64,000 nt of DNA from Albula goreensis (GCA_022829145.1 CM040743.1:29935646-29999645); one strand, 5' to 3'. Positions 9,152 to 22,919 are shown, counted from the stretch's first letter. Numbers and translations are program-made. The notes: generated by a model not told the origin, from the letters alone.

Positions 9152-12100
9152 TATATGCTGATTTTGAAGGATAACACACACACACACAATCTGTTTTAGA
9201 ATGGCTTCCATCAAAGCTTAAAATTCATGAAACGCAAATATGGAAATGTTGATCCACTGTGTACCAATGAGCAACCTTTTGTTTCCTGTGTGTTAAAGGA
9301 TATCTTAAGACTCCGTTTCTGCCTTTCTCTGCCCCTTGTACTATTTTGGGAGATGTTTAAAAGTGGAGTGTCTGTTGTGATACAGGACTTGGGTGCACAT
9401 TCCCCTAGCCTGATAAGCCATTTGACACAAAATAGCTTATCCACAGTGCAATATGGAAGACATAACTTTACTGAGACTACAACTACGTCTAATGGCACCC
9501 TTGCCACAGAGAATTCTTTCAAGATCAGAGGACCTTGTTGTCTTGTTCCATATTTCTTTCATTGTCTCACCTCTTTTTCTCTTTCTCACACCTAATTTAC
9601 TGATTACTTCTATATTTCTACCTATCTGTTCTCTTGTTTATCTGTCAATCTGTCTTTCTGCCATGCTTGTATTAGTGGGAACACTATGGAGTTGGCCAGG
9701 TGGGAGGGAGGGGGAGAGAGGGAATGAATGGAGGTAGGGGTAGAAGTAGGGACTTTACCGCTGTTTGTAATGAGTACAAAACATCTTTAAAAAAAGACTG
9801 AGGATTTCTTTCCTCTAGAGTATCCAGCATGAGGCAAATTGAGTACAAGGAAGGACCACAACATGCAGGGGGAAGCAGAATGGTTGGTTGGGACTGGACC
9901 GTCTCTATCTGGTCGGCCGTTATAGTTGGGGTGGTAACTTTGTTTGCTTGTTCAGTGTGTAAGAGTACATTCATACTCTGCTATGTTATATTTTGAGCAA
10001 AAGAGTTCTGGTGAAAGATGGAGTTTACCCATATGGACAATATATGTGCTATTATATTTGCACAGGAATGCTGATGTCATGACCATGACTGATGCTTGTC
10101 TATATGTCCCAGTGATATACATCAATTTCCAACTAGAAAAACATGTTTTAGTAAGTAGTTGCACTAAAAGAGGAGTCATTCATCAGTAGAAAGCAAATGG
10201 AGTCCACAGTTTGACTGTGGATGTGGCCAGTGCTCAACATCAAGACTCTTTGTAGTTTAGGCTAACCTCAGAAGAGGCAAAAAAAAAAACATATATAATA
10301 AAAGAAACTGTTTAACATTGGTTGCCCTCATTTTATGACTTTTATGAATAGGCCTTTTGTCCAGAAGAAGTTGAATATTTACATGAGTTCCCCTTCCATG
10401 AGTCTCACCTCCCCTTTTCTTCTCACATTCCCTACTGTTGTGTTTTGCATGGCAGTTGTAGTTTTGTCTAAGTACAACCAAACATGAATCATAGTGACAA
10501 AGGGGTGGTGTAAAGTTACTATTTGGAATGTAAATTCAGTGCAATGTTGTTTTTTGACAAGGTCATCAAGGTATTTTTATGCTTTTGCCTGCACCTGGCA
10601 AATAATGCATTGTTTAACTTTCATACATTGATTACCATTGATTATCAAGATGTACAAATCAATGAATATATTACTGTTTATAACCATTTTCAATTTATTG
10701 TTTTCTACATTCCCTACAGAATCAAATACTTGCTATTTAGTTCCTGTTGTGTGGTGGAATTCCTGAATGAAAAGTAAATACATAAAAATGGAAGATAAGA
10801 TTAAGGTGTGCTATTCACACATAATTCTATGCAATCTTATATATCTGTGCTCTTTTTCTCCCAACTTCCTCTTCTGTATAGCTCACACTAATGTGAATTC
10901 TGTATAGACCAACGTTGCATGGTACAACATGTCCCTGATGATAACAATATGAAATTATATGAGAAAATGTCAATAGATATTGGGTCTATTCAAAACTTAT
11001 TATTTTACCATTTGGAATGTAAACTGAAAACTTGATTTTTGCTTGACAATGTGAAAAAGTAACTTCTCCAAGATACATTGTTTTATTGTTTAAAGAATAG
11101 AAAACATAAATCTGTTCTTCATTAAAAATGTAATCTAATAGTACTACTTCTACCGTAAATTGTGACTACTACAATAACTACTACTACCACTACTACTACT
11201 AGTACTAATAATATCAGTAATAGTAACTATCATTTTTATATTTTGACTGAATAACAATGCTAAAATATATAATTGTACAATGATACAATGAAAATATATT
11301 TAGAAAAACATAACTGAGCAGATAGAATATTTGGAGTATTCACTCAAAAGGCACCCATAGTTAAAGTGGAAAAGGGAGCAAATATTCAATGTAAGTTTAT
11401 TACATTTTGGTTGTACCTTATCAATGTTAATGTACTATATGTGAGCAGTTGTTTTCATTCTGAAATTGATTCTGATTTAAAAAATAGCGGTTTTTCCTGC
11501 AGCTCTTTATGTGTTACATGCAAATCATATGGGCACCCAAAATTGTACAAACATGAACTGAATATTTAGCTATTTTAGCTGTTTAATGTAAAATTTTATG
11601 TTTTTAAGTTCTATAGGCTCATTTTCCTTGTATCTGAAGCATCTCTATCTGACTTACACTCTTATTATGATCATCAAAACCATCTGTACATTAATATTGA
11701 TATTGTCCATTAATTAATACTGTCCATATGATAAAACATTTTAAACAGGTAAAATCAAATACATCAATAATGCTCAGTGTTTAATGACATACTGTTGTCT
11801 ACATGTCTGCATAGAAAAAAACAGCAACTATATATAGTCATATATATCAGTTTGCTTGTTTTGCAAGACAACTTATTTTATTTGAATTCATGCTTTTTGC
11901 AGGGCACAAGCAAGTGCTGCAATGTTGGCATGTGGCAACAGAAGCCAGACTATAAAAAGGCTTCAGTCAGGCCTAGAGAACGGCATTGCCCTTGTGTAAG
12001 GAACTGCACCAACATCACTTTCCCAGTTCACAGCGGGGTGCATGGCAGCTCTCCGCTGAGCCGCCGCTAACATGTGGGGCTAAGGGTGTTTCAACAATGT

Positions 12101-13600
12101 TTTGCTTTATTTCCTCCATTTAGCATACGTCTGTTGTCACATTTGGGCCGCGTTTTCGGAAAATTGATGGTGCAGTTTGTCCAATCTCTGTTTCGCAGGA
12201 TGGGCTTGAGCGATGAAATGTGCAACACAACACTTGCTACTGAGGTTGTCGACGACAACTAACCATGTGCAATGGACAGGCTCTCTGTGCTAATGTTTAC
12301 AGCCCCCCACTGTGTTCCTCTCATCAGGGAACGGGATGCATCCTGGCCCTGTTTTTGTTGTTTTATGCTGGTTTCATATATCAGCAACTGATTATCTCAT
12401 TTTAATATGCTGGGCATAGAAATCTGACAAAGTTATCAAAATGTTATCTCTAATCATTTCAAAACACAATGCCAGCTAAGGCTCACTGTATGTTGTGTGA
12501 CTTAATGTCAGAATTACACTCCAGTCCAAAGCAACTTGCATACCAATTTATAAATCTGAGTGCAACACTCAAATGTACATAAGCAGCTCCCCTCCTTCTG
12601 GTTAAAAAAGTCAGGTCATTTCACAAATAAACAATTTATTTTATATAACTTATGAAATAATTACATTACATGTTATAAATAAAAACAGAATGCTTTCAGC
12701 ATAGTGATCCCTCATAATGAGGACAGATCAAAACTCCAGGGGGCGCTATCACCATCTGTAATAGGTCAACATACCAAGCAAGCTACTAAACAGTGGCAGA
12801 CAGAGCTGTAAGCATGATGCTAACCTACAGTAAGCAACCTTTCTTTGTAAGCTCTGTTTAATTTATAAAAATAGTAAATCCACTGTCTTAGCAGTCTGAC
12901 TATAGTATGTAAGTGAGTTACCAGATGACAGATGAAAATAAGGGGTTTCATCATTATATTTCAGTCTGTTGACCCTTTAATTTCAAATGAAATAATTCAT
13001 GATCTTTTTCTTTCAGCGGTTAGAACTACATTTACCCAGTTTGGCATATGCTACACAAGGATTTTCACTAGAAATATAGTGACTGGAAAGTATAATTTAA
13101 TCTATAAGGCCATAAACTGTTTAAAAATGTTTAAAAGCTCCCATAACCAACTTTAATAAAACAGCTAATGGGACAAACATTAACGAACATTCATATGTTT
13201 CTGGTGTACATAGGTACTGTCATTCACATAAGAAGTAAGCCCCGCAGAGCACGCAGTAGTTGTTCCTGTGTGTTAATATCTGAAGACAACAGCTTGCCTG
13301 GATGCAAATATCCTTGTATAAGCAATGCAAATTTGTTTAATGCAAATTGCTGTGGCGAGCCGATTTTAAGATTGTGTTTTTTCATGTACTTATTTTTATT
13401 TATAAACTTAACAAGGGACAAATAAAAGCAGCGCTTTCAGAAGGATTTTTGTAACTGCAAAGCATGTGACTCCGTACACATACAATAAACGATAAGTTTT
13501 AATAAGGCAATGGTCATTGCTTTTTACTACTTTCAGAAGATAGCCAGGAATAAAGATATAGTTCAGAAATTAGCATTGCTTTTTATGTATGTATCACAAA
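9152..13600. other. Intergenic stretch without recognised gene
   Basis: AT-rich sequence with only short chance reading frames, including overlapping frames on both strands at 9211-9595 with no recognised family. It contains an AC repeat at 9176-9188, a G-rich run at 9702-9722 and an ACT/ACC triplet repeat at about 11,165-11,215. Nothing else is supported. Confidence 0.6.
9702..9722 (+). repeat. G-rich run with quadruplex potential
   Basis: Four G-tracts of at least three (9702-9704, 9706-9708, 9710-9714, 9720-9722) with loops of 1, 1 and 5 bases fit the standard G-quadruplex pattern. It lies in a purine-rich stretch (9695-9755). Confidence 0.6.
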
Positions 13601-13619
13601 CTAGACTATGTTTATGTGG

Positions 13620-14920
13620 GCACACAGCGCATAATTACGCCTGATACTTCCTTAACAAAGGGATGCGGTATTCAGCGTTTGTTCAGAGACGTTGTTTACT
13701 ATTTGCATTAGATATTTCTCCAGTGATTGGAAAGTGACATTTTATTCCATGACACGACTCATAATATTTCATCCATTTAATCCACGAGTCATTTCATGTT
13801 GTGGGTTGTGGTTTACAACCTAAGGGACACGGCATATGAAACAGGTGCAAAAGTTTCCATGTGTGAGTAACAGTTGGTATTTAGCTCTCGACATGTATAG
13901 AAGCAAATTATTAGGCGCTCGGAAAGGGAAGAAAATGAGAGTTAAGTTTTGTGTTGTTGTCACGTGCTACAAAACTTCAGGAGATACTTCATGTTCACCG
14001 CAAACTTTTCCTTCTGACCAGACGTTCAGGCTCACTCATTTCATCCCCAGCCAGCGGGAAAATTCCTACTGAAAGTAAGTATTTGAAACTTAATGCAATT
14101 GTAGGTGCGCTTTTACCCCATAGGTGGTTAAAAACGTCCAAGAAATCAGAACTCAAAGAGTCAACAGGTTCTTTGACGAGACGAGTGTATGGCGAAATGA
14201 CTTGAAACGTCCATACCATTAATGGTTTAGCTAAAACAAGCGAGATTACACAGCCGTCTTAAAGGTTTAAGTGATTTTTTTATGTAAGTACAAATGGCAA
14301 ATTCGCAACAAAGAGGTATGGCCAGGTATTGTGTTACCCATTCAATTTCTTCTTGAAGAAAAAAAAAGAAATAAAAGCCTACACCTTTGTGTTTGAACAA
14401 AATGATCTTTGATGCGAGATTTGTGCGCGTGGGTGGTAAAAAGCAACGAGAGTAGTCTGACTTTAAGAGGGAATATGATTGTTCACTTAAAATTATGAAG
14501 TACTTTTTTAATTACTAAATTCTTTTTGAACGTTTTTCATGATGATATTTCATTAACTGTTTCAGAGTTGCATTGACTGACGAATTTACAGGTAAAATCG
14601 CCTTGATGTTGTTAACATCACAGTAAATCGTTGGAGCTGTCGAGTAAGGGTTCACGAACCCCGAAATGCGTGATTCTATGAACGGTCAGTGTTTTGTATA
14701 GAAAGGAACGGATTTTGTTTGATTCATACCAGTCCTTGTTTACAAGCAAATAGACGCTTCATCCACTACAGTGTTCAGGAAGACTCACTTCCTCCATCAC
14801 TGTCGTCGAGATTGAAAACGGACTGTGTATGGATGACAGCACGTACTCCTCTTCTTATTATTGGAATTGATATTTTAGCAAAGTATTGGATAAAGGTACG
14901 GTCAACACCTATGTACCTTT
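13620..14920. promoter_or_regulatory. CpG-enriched patch, candidate promoter / first exon
   Basis: CpG dinucleotides are dense here (roughly forty or more in 1.3 kb by eye) while the rest of the intergenic DNA is CpG-poor. Examples are the clusters at 13,625-13,700, 14,165-14,195, 14,420-14,450, 14,640-14,690 and 14,805-14,850, and a CACGTG E-box at 13,961-13,966. Consensus-like donors GTAAGT (14,075) and GTAAAA (14,592) lie inside. No open frame of a known family is present. It may be an unmethylated promoter of a non-coding first exon, perhaps for the next gene on the + strand. Evidence is compositional only. Confidence 0.4.
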
Positions 14921-16234
14921 CCTTATCACAACTCAAAATTTTTTCCCAGCAAAATGCAGTGCTAAAATAAAAAAATGTTGTGCTTTGCGCTGCAATAGCG
15001 CTACATGAGAGGAAATAATACTGCTATAGCTAAGCTTTATTCCTTATTAAAATAAGTTGAGACACTGCAAAAGTATGTCTATGTAAATCAGATTTTTTAA
15101 GCAGCAAGACACTTGAGGCAGTGGTAAAGGATGAAAATTGGCATGATTTGAAATTATAGGCACTTGGCTTCTCCTCATATGCCCCATGCTCTGTGCAGTA
15201 CCAACAATCATGATTTTTTTCCTCCTCTTTCGGCCATTTGGAATTGGCATTTGTTCTAAGACCTTGCGCCACCACTATGCCACCCGCACCCACACAGGGG
15301 GCACTGCAGCTAAAGCACACACAATCCTTTAATACATTTGCCTGCGAGCCAATGACTATTTCCTATACTTCATACTGCACAGTGGAACACAGCAGAGCCA
15401 GCAACAATTGGAGGAGAGGAACTTCTTCCACTGACAGCAATTGATAAGCTGTTGGGGCCTAACATGTTGTGGAGAAACTCTGATGTAGCAGTAACCCTAT
15501 CAAATTTAAGACCAACATACACATATAAGATTAAGACAGCTGTATAACACTGGTGTCTACTCAGAATTTACTCATTTTGACTCAGTTTAGACAGTTTATA
15601 GTGCTCTACATGCATGTGTGATGAACAGCATTAATGACAGCACAACTCCAGACCACTGGACTACTTGTCTCTTCTTGAAAGTATGAAAAATCTCGTCTTG
15701 AGTTTGCCATTGTGCCTTCTTATGCTTTATTTTACATGCTTGGGACATCATATCAGAGGTTAAATACAAATCAATATTACCTAGCAAATAAAGACATTGG
15801 TTGCTAGGAATAAAAAAAAAAAAAAAAACATTGCGGGTATAGTTTTGCTAGAACCAGCATGTTGTTTTCTAAACTGTTCTATATACTTATCATATTAGCA
15901 TGATGCACTGTATTACCACCTGGGTTTTATTTATTTCAGTTGGGACTCATGGATGGAGGAAGCTGAAAAGGTTTATATATTGGCACTTCAGTGTATGGAA
16001 CCTTTCCAAAACATAACTTCATGGATCAAAACAACAAGGATGATATGTGCATTGCAAATGACTATTCCAGGAATATGTGGTAGGTACATGGCATAACACC
16101 TACAAGTCATTAACAAGTTCATCTGTCTATGGCATACATCATGGCAATGGATATGCATACACACACACTCACATATGTGTGGGTGTGTTTTTGTAGTTAA
16201 TAGGAATACTAGGAACATAGGAATATTCATATGA
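14921..16234. other. Intergenic, no gene recognised
   Basis: Short frames only. It contains an 18-base A run at about 15,812-15,829, which could be the tail of an unrecognised retroposed sequence, and a CA/TG-rich spot at about 16,155-16,195. Confidence 0.5.
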
Positions 16235-16397
16235 TATACACTGGGCTGCAGCGTGAAGAACTCAGGTTCAATTCCAATGTGTAGCAATGAAGAGGATACT
16301 TAACCTGAATTATGTCAGTAAATATTTAGCTGTATAGTTTTCTTTTATGTTGGTTATGGAAATTGCTCGGAATAAGAGGGCCTGCTAAATGGCTAAA
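16235..16397 (+). repeat. tRNA-derived fish SINE, 5'-truncated
   Basis: A clear B-box (GGTTCAATTCC, 16,265-16,275) sits in tRNA-like context. It is followed by the typical fish SINE body: GTAGCAATGAAGAGGATACT, TTAACCTGAATTATGTCAGT, AAATATTTAGCTGTATA, and a 3' tail AATAAGAGGGCCTGCTAAAT ending GGCTAAA. That tail is the '(g)gataagagcgtctgctaaatgnctaaa' end shared by many fish SINEs and their partner L2-like LINEs. Several substitutions against the remembered consensus make it a moderately old copy. The A-box end is not visible. Confidence 0.8.
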
Positions 16398-16604
16398 CTT
16401 GATTGCACACTATATCATGGTATTGTATCCAAACATCATGATGTGCCATAACATAAAGACAAAGTTGATTTAGTAGAACAAGTATATTGAAGAATGAATA
16501 ATATCCTACATTTATCTCTAAAAGTTTATTTACCTGGGTAGGTCAACACGGGTCAGGGAGGACAGGTGTCTCTTTTTACATTAAATATATACAGTTTGTT
16601 AATG

Positions 16605-16625
16605 TCTTTGTGTGTGTGTGTATAC
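16605..16625 (+). repeat. Short TG microsatellite
   Basis: About eight TG units ending in TATACAG. Low complexity only. Confidence 0.7.
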
Positions 16626-17039
16626 AGTTTGTGCCCAATACATTTTTGTTTGATATTTGTTTCCTTTGAGATAGTAAAACAAAAGAGTGATAATTGAAAC
16701 TACTTTTTTGTGAACAAAAAAAATCATAATGAAACAAACTCGAAGAATTTCTGACTGTTGTGACTGACTGAAATTAGTTTTGTGTGCTCAGTCGATCTTG
16801 GTGGTGAGTGAAAAGAACAAAGCTCCAGTTGTAGAGGATCCAAAGGTTTCTGATAAACCTCTCCTATGTGGCAATACTTCTACTTTTCACTTAGTTGAAA
16901 ATGGCAGCTAGTGCATTTATAGAACAACTGCAGCATTGATTTCTCTCAGCCCAGAGGTAAAATCAAAGGCTTGTTCTGCATGAGATGTTGTAGTCATTTT
17001 CATTTCCGTGTAATCATAAAGTGCCCTGCTTTATCCTGA

Positions 17040-17131
17040 AGTAGCGTTGTAACGGTTTGCCAGATTGACAGTTCGGTTCTTTTTTTTTTTGTTTCGGTTA
17101 GCCTCATACCAGTGTTTTTTTTTTTTTTTTT
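17040..17131. repeat. Two T-runs flanking a GGTT-rich segment
   Basis: T tracts at about 17,079-17,090 and 17,115-17,131 with 'cggttc' and 'tttcggtta' around them. The CGGTT words recall the ends of decayed fish hAT-like repeats, but no pair of termini could be found. Confidence 0.4.
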
Positions 17132-17383
17132 GAAAATTAAACAATGCAGCAATTGTTTCTTTATGAATATGTTTTATGAAATCAACTGCAATTTATAACA
17201 AGAACCATATTTACTGAACCATATTTATGAAGATTAACTTTCCATAAACTTTGAGTTGTTTATATTGAGTTGAAATAATTTGAGAAATGATTTCTCTTTG
17301 AAAATAGTTCAAAATAATTAATGGGTGTCAATTCTAAATAAACAAAATTTTAAAAAAGCTGACAAGCTTCATTTCAAAACCAA

Positions 17384-18265
17384 CAATCACCACGCACTGA
17401 TGAGCCAAAACATTATGACTACATGCTTAATATGCTGTTGGTCCTCCGTTTGCCAACAAAACAGCTCCAACCCACTGAGGCATGGATTCTACAAGACCTC
17501 TCAAGGTGAACTGTGGTATCTGGCAACAAGACATTAGCAGCAGATCCTGTAAGTTGCAAGGGTGAGCCGCAGTGGATTGGACAGATGCACATCCTACAGA
17601 TGCTCGACGAATTGAGATCTGGGGATTTGCCGACAATTCTGGTGCCATCACTTCCCCAGGTAAATGGCGCACGTGTACCCAGCCATCCATTTGATGGAAA
17701 AGAAAATGGGACCAGGCGACTCTCCTCCATTGCTCCAAGGTCCAGTTCTGACGCTCACATGCTCATTGTAGGTGCTTTTGACGTCGGACAGGGTTAGAAT
17801 GTACATTCTGACCGGTCTGCGGCTATGCAGCCCCATACACAGCAGGGTGCGATACATTGTGTGTTTTGACACATTCCTCCCATAACCGTCATCATAATTT
17901 TCTGCAATTTGTAGTATGCCATAGTAGCTCGTCTGCTGGTTTGGACCAGAGGGGATAGCCTTTGTTGTCCTCCCATATTGTTGAGCCTTGGGCGCGCAAC
18001 ACGCTGTCACCAGTTTTTGGTTTGGCCCTCCTCAGACCACTGTTGGTGGGTACTCACCAGTGCTGACCGGGAGCACCCCACAAGCCTTGCCGTTTCAGAG
18101 ATGCTGCCTAGCCATAATGATTTGGCCCTTGTCAAAGTTGCTCTGGTCTGTACACCTCCAAATTTCTCCCACATCGAACATGTTGACTACAAGAACCAAC
18201 TGTTAGCTTACCGTCTAATATATCCCAGACCTTGACGTGCAGTTGTTACAAAATAATCAACTTGA
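17384..18265 (-). mobile_element. Internally deleted Tc1-like transposon, transposase on minus strand
   Basis: The left end (from about 17,384) carries the terminal 'actgatgagccaaaacatta' type sequence of a common fish Tc1-like family. The minus strand from 18,010 down to 17,648 reads NVSKHTMYRTLLCMGLHSRR then PVR, the DNA-binding 'vs..TvhRtLl.mGl.srrp' motif. It continues through RTGPWSNG and FFSIKWMAGYT to a block near 17,650 matching the 'hvDgRvrvrrlPGe' segment. Immediately left (17,420-17,640) the text matches the distal end of the same family (GVGAVLLANGGPT-like ending). About 350 bases coding for the catalytic core are missing at a junction near 17,640. The other terminal repeat is not recognisable. 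It is a dead, non-autonomous copy. Confidence 0.8.
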
Positions 18266-20890
18266 CTCGTTTTATTACATACTTTGGGATTTTTTTTTCC
18301 TAAATGGAGTTTTATATAAAAATGGCATTGAATGGCAATTTAAATGCCGTCTTTTCTGCAGTTGTATTTTGGAAGCCTGTTGTGGTAGTAGATGCCTGGT
18401 ATAGAAAAGGCACTGTCTTGATTGGAGTTTTGACAGTGTTTTTGGAAGCAACCTCTCTGCAAAGACATTGCTTTTGAAACCAGCTAATCTTTTCATACAC
18501 TGCTTTTTACATGTCATTTTCCAGTATAAACTCAGTCCTCTGCATGCACCTATCTGTCTTATTAGAGACTTGTCATATTGTTTCATGTTAACCAATCAGC
18601 TCTGACAGATGCCAGACCAACAGGGGAACTCCAAGGACATTCAGGCAATTATGTTACCCAATAGAAACAGGAGACGATAAATCTGGCCAAAATGGTTAAG
18701 ATGATCTGTGTTCTGAAGGCAAACTTTTAATGATGTAGAGTAGGGCTGCAGATTGTGAGGAAAATGTGCTCATTGTGTTTACAATATGCCTTAAATTAAA
18801 TCTTTTCTCAAGTACACACATTTCTGTCTTTTGGCTGCTTTCAGCATACTGCTATGATAAACCTAGACAACAAATAGCCACTAACATATGAAGTTATTTC
18901 CAACATCCTTATATTGAAAAATAATAAAATCATATATAATATTTAATATATTTTATTTTGCTGTTGTACTGACATTGTTCTGTATATTTGATGGCATTGA
19001 TCTTTTATTGCAATATTAACCATTTCCTCACGACAGCATACTTCTATGGAATGCTCAAACATGCTAAATGACCGCCTCTGATGGGAGAAGGGTGGGGATG
19101 TCTTACTTTGAGCTGTGCCTTTTGATTGCAGAAAGCTACAGACACCATTCATTAAATTAAAGATTCAGGCACACTTAAAACAGAAATGACAGCATTTGGC
19201 AGCCTGGATATTCGGGAATATATCAGGCAAGGTGGTGAGCGATGGGGCTAACTATTTTTAAAATAGTTGCATCTCATTTCTGTGAAAATAGTTAGTCACT
19301 ATTTTCTTTCAGTTTGAATCTGGCTCAGTATTTACAAACATAATGTGCACCAAAATATTGGAATTCACAATAGCTTTGCATCCTCTGAAAAAAAAACTTT
19401 CAGTGTAATCTCCATGATAGGAATATATTATCGTGCCTGTTGCAGAAGCAGGCTTGGCTTTTATGCCCATTTTTAGAGGAACATTTTGCTAATGGCTGGA
19501 GCTGGGCATTTGGCCAGTCACCTCACAGGCTGTACCCTTTGGGCAGGAACTGAAGTAACCATCTTCTGCTTTTCTGTAACCCCTCTAATGAATAATGAGA
19601 ACAGGCAGAAACACACTGGTGGTTTTGGTCTTTTCAAACAAACTACTGAATTTGGATGCAGTCAGGCAGCACTTTCCTTGCTGACAATATGTTTGATGAA
19701 TATGTCCCCAAATATTATCTTTATATTCTTCTTATTTGTGGCAATAATGAAAGAATACAGTACAACAGTTTACACACAAGCAACATAACTAAAATACTGT
19801 ATTTCAATTGGTGCTGGATCACGCAGATGCAGCTATATTTACAAGATACACTATATTTACCGGCTATTGCAGAATTTCCATAGCTCCATTCAGTGCTGTG
19901 TTTTATTTGAACTAGGTTGAAGAGTCACACATCAAGGCTGTTTTCGATAATAAAAATGAACATAGTATGTTGGCCTTCAGCATTTTCAGGGTGATGTAAT
20001 ATAGTTTAGATTGTATTAATCAATCAGAACTATCAATAATGGACAGTGTATAAACTCTTATTTTTGGAAAGAGAATGGATACTAGCAATTTTAAAAATGA
20101 GACTGTTATCTCACTGAAATGAAATAATACATACTTTTTACAAAGCATAAGAAACAAAAATTAACTTGCGCTTACAGTACATCCCAAATTTTATGATACT
20201 TCATTCATACTAACAGTCGATCTTCAGTGGGTATAACTAGTCTCTATCATAGTGAGGGCTTGTACAGCTCTGTATATCTCTGTATACAAAATTGGTATTA
20301 ATATTTAGTGTGTCTGACTGATATCTTGTACTTTTGTGTGATGTATGATTCAAGTGTTGAGTGCCCTAGTCCTAGTCATGTACACCAACAGCAGTGCAAA
20401 AGTGTAGTCAGTCATTTTTAAATCCATCCACTCAGGACAGGGGATGTTTTTGCACACCCCCTATATATGTAATTTAACAAATAATTTAACATTTGAATTA
20501 GTTGTATCTTAAGTGTTCAAACAAAATACTATACTATAGTCTACCAGCTGAGGTATAAACCGAAAAGCAATATTGTAATTACATCATTTTCAATTAAAAC
20601 TCACAGGAAAAAAGCAGCCATTAAACTGGCATACTTTCCCTAGATAAAAGGGCAATCCGATCAAAATCAGACAGAGAGATATCTTGGCACTATTGCTAAA
20701 GAATACAATTCAGGGACATTAACAAGGTAACGAGTATTCAAACTAGAGGTTGTTCAAAATAATTTTATGAGGGAATCATTTGACAAGGTGACTAGATTGT
20801 GAAATAGCACTGTACAATTAAAAAGAAAGGGAAATTTAGCTGTAAGAATAAACTACAAATGGCTAGCTTCCTATTTTATATCCACAGTCA
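18266..20890. other. Intergenic, no gene recognised
   Basis: AT-rich sequence with only chance-length frames. I see no repeat boundaries or splice-flanked open blocks that can be supported. Confidence 0.5.
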
Positions 20891-20906
20891 TCTATCTATC
20901 TATCTG

Positions 20907-20994
<88 letters not shown>
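20891..20994 (+). repeat. TCTA tetranucleotide microsatellite
   Basis: About 26 TCTA units over 104 bases with a single TCTG variant near 20,905. The long pure right part suggests an actively length-variable locus. Confidence 0.98.
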
Positions 20995-20995
<1 letters not shown>

Positions 20996-22919
20996 AATGA
21001 CAATATGAATAGCAAAAGACTGGTTACTCCAACTACAAATAACTAATTTGTCTTCAGTGGATCAGTGTATACCCAGAAAATGTTGATACTTTTCTTCAGC
21101 AATTGCACATGGTCATTTGAGTTGACTACTGAAGATGCTAATTGAATATTCTTAACACATTACAATGGGTACGAGAATGACTGTCTTTATACAGAAACAT
21201 GATATGTCAGTGCAGAAACTGCATGTCAGTGTTACATATGGAGGTGTCCCCACAATGCTGTTACTTTTGTATGAGCAGATAAGTGAAACAAAAAATAAGA
21301 CAACCTCCAGTTATACCCTTCATCTACTGTCTTAACAGTGTCTGAATATTAAATAGCCACTGGTGACTGGTTCAATAATACAGTGGAAATACATATTAGT
21401 TTTGACCATTTAGTTACAATTGTGTCATGCTCTAGACAATTTAAACTGAAGTAAATTTGCTCTTAAAGTTATGGCTTTGGCATAACCATCGTGGTGAAAA
21501 TATAATTGACTCAAAGGAAACTCAGAGAATGATAGATTAAGAATATGTTTTCTTTGTTTGCATAATCAAATAGGTTTAAACATATAAACAAAAGCAGTGG
21601 CTACACCATGGGGCATGATCTTTGGGATCACTTGCTCTCTGGCTCAAAAGTTTCCCTTTGTGAGGGGGGTGTTGATAACTCTCTAACTATTTCTGTCCTC
21701 CGGGGTGATTTTAACAGTGATTGTTCCACATTAATTTGTTCATATTGAGAAACTGGCTCTCTCCTTGTCATCCAGGGAGGTAGGAGCAAACCACAGCACA
21801 TTAGGCTATACACAGATTGCTCCAGACTTCAAGTGGTCTGTTTCAAATGGTAATTTAGTTAATGACTAATATATAAACATATAATTATGTATAAAACTAT
21901 GTATAAAACTGCAGCAGACTATATAAGTACCTAGCAAACCAGTAAATTCCTTCCTCAAAAACACTCTGGCAAGAGGGCAGAAAACTCATTTAAGATCTGT
22001 TCTTACTCACATCTTCTAAATGTAGTTCATTTTATTTTTCAATGCTTCTCAATTTTTTATTCATTTAATATAAATAAAACATAGTCCTTTGGAAAAACAT
22101 TGTCAAAAATCATGGAGATGGCAGCCAGAGTTGGAAAACCCCCGGCTTCATAAAGTAAGAGTATTATCGTGAATTTCTCCCATCCATTCACTTAACCAGC
22201 TGATTCTATTCTATTCTGATTCTGAACTATTCAGCTAGGTAGATGAGTTAATTAGTTAACTACCTGTTTTTTTGTACACTGGTATCACAAATACAAGGTA
22301 GCACTTTTGCATTTTGAAGCCAGAGGTTCCATCTCTGATGTCAGCACAGCAAACTTCCATAAAGAAGAGATTAATTTCATGCTCAAAGGAAGGCTGTATT
22401 GCATTTGATGCTCTATCAAAGGCTATAACAAGACTTTTCCTGGTTTAGAAAGAGCCTTTGGTGGTACACACTGCATGTGTTTGGTGCTCTCTACTGCAAT
22501 CCTTGGTTCTCTCCAGTTTTAGTCCTGGAGACAGGGTTTAGCAATTTCTACTTTATTTGATACTATCTTCTGTAACACAAAGAAAATGTCCAGAATGCAG
22601 AGAATTTACAGATGGAGACAAACTGAGGCATCTGTTACAATATCCAGCTTGAGCCTTCTAATTCAATTATCGCAGGTGTACAAATGATAGAATTACTTAG
22701 GTAATGGCAATACTGATTGTCACTAACTGTGGTAAAATAGTCCTTGCTAAGTTGAGAGCTGTTTTTCCTGGTTCAGTCAGACATATCCCTTCGTAATTGT
22801 TTTCACATTGTACTTTAGACTGAAGCCAAGCACATTGCGATGCTTTGATTTGGGACCATGTCCTGGTGCTTGTCAATCATACAAATGCCTGTAAGCCCAC
22901 CTATTCCAATTAAAGTACA
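20995..22919. other. Intergenic, no gene recognised
   Basis: No recognised coding, RNA or mobile sequence. AT-rich throughout. Confidence 0.5.
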
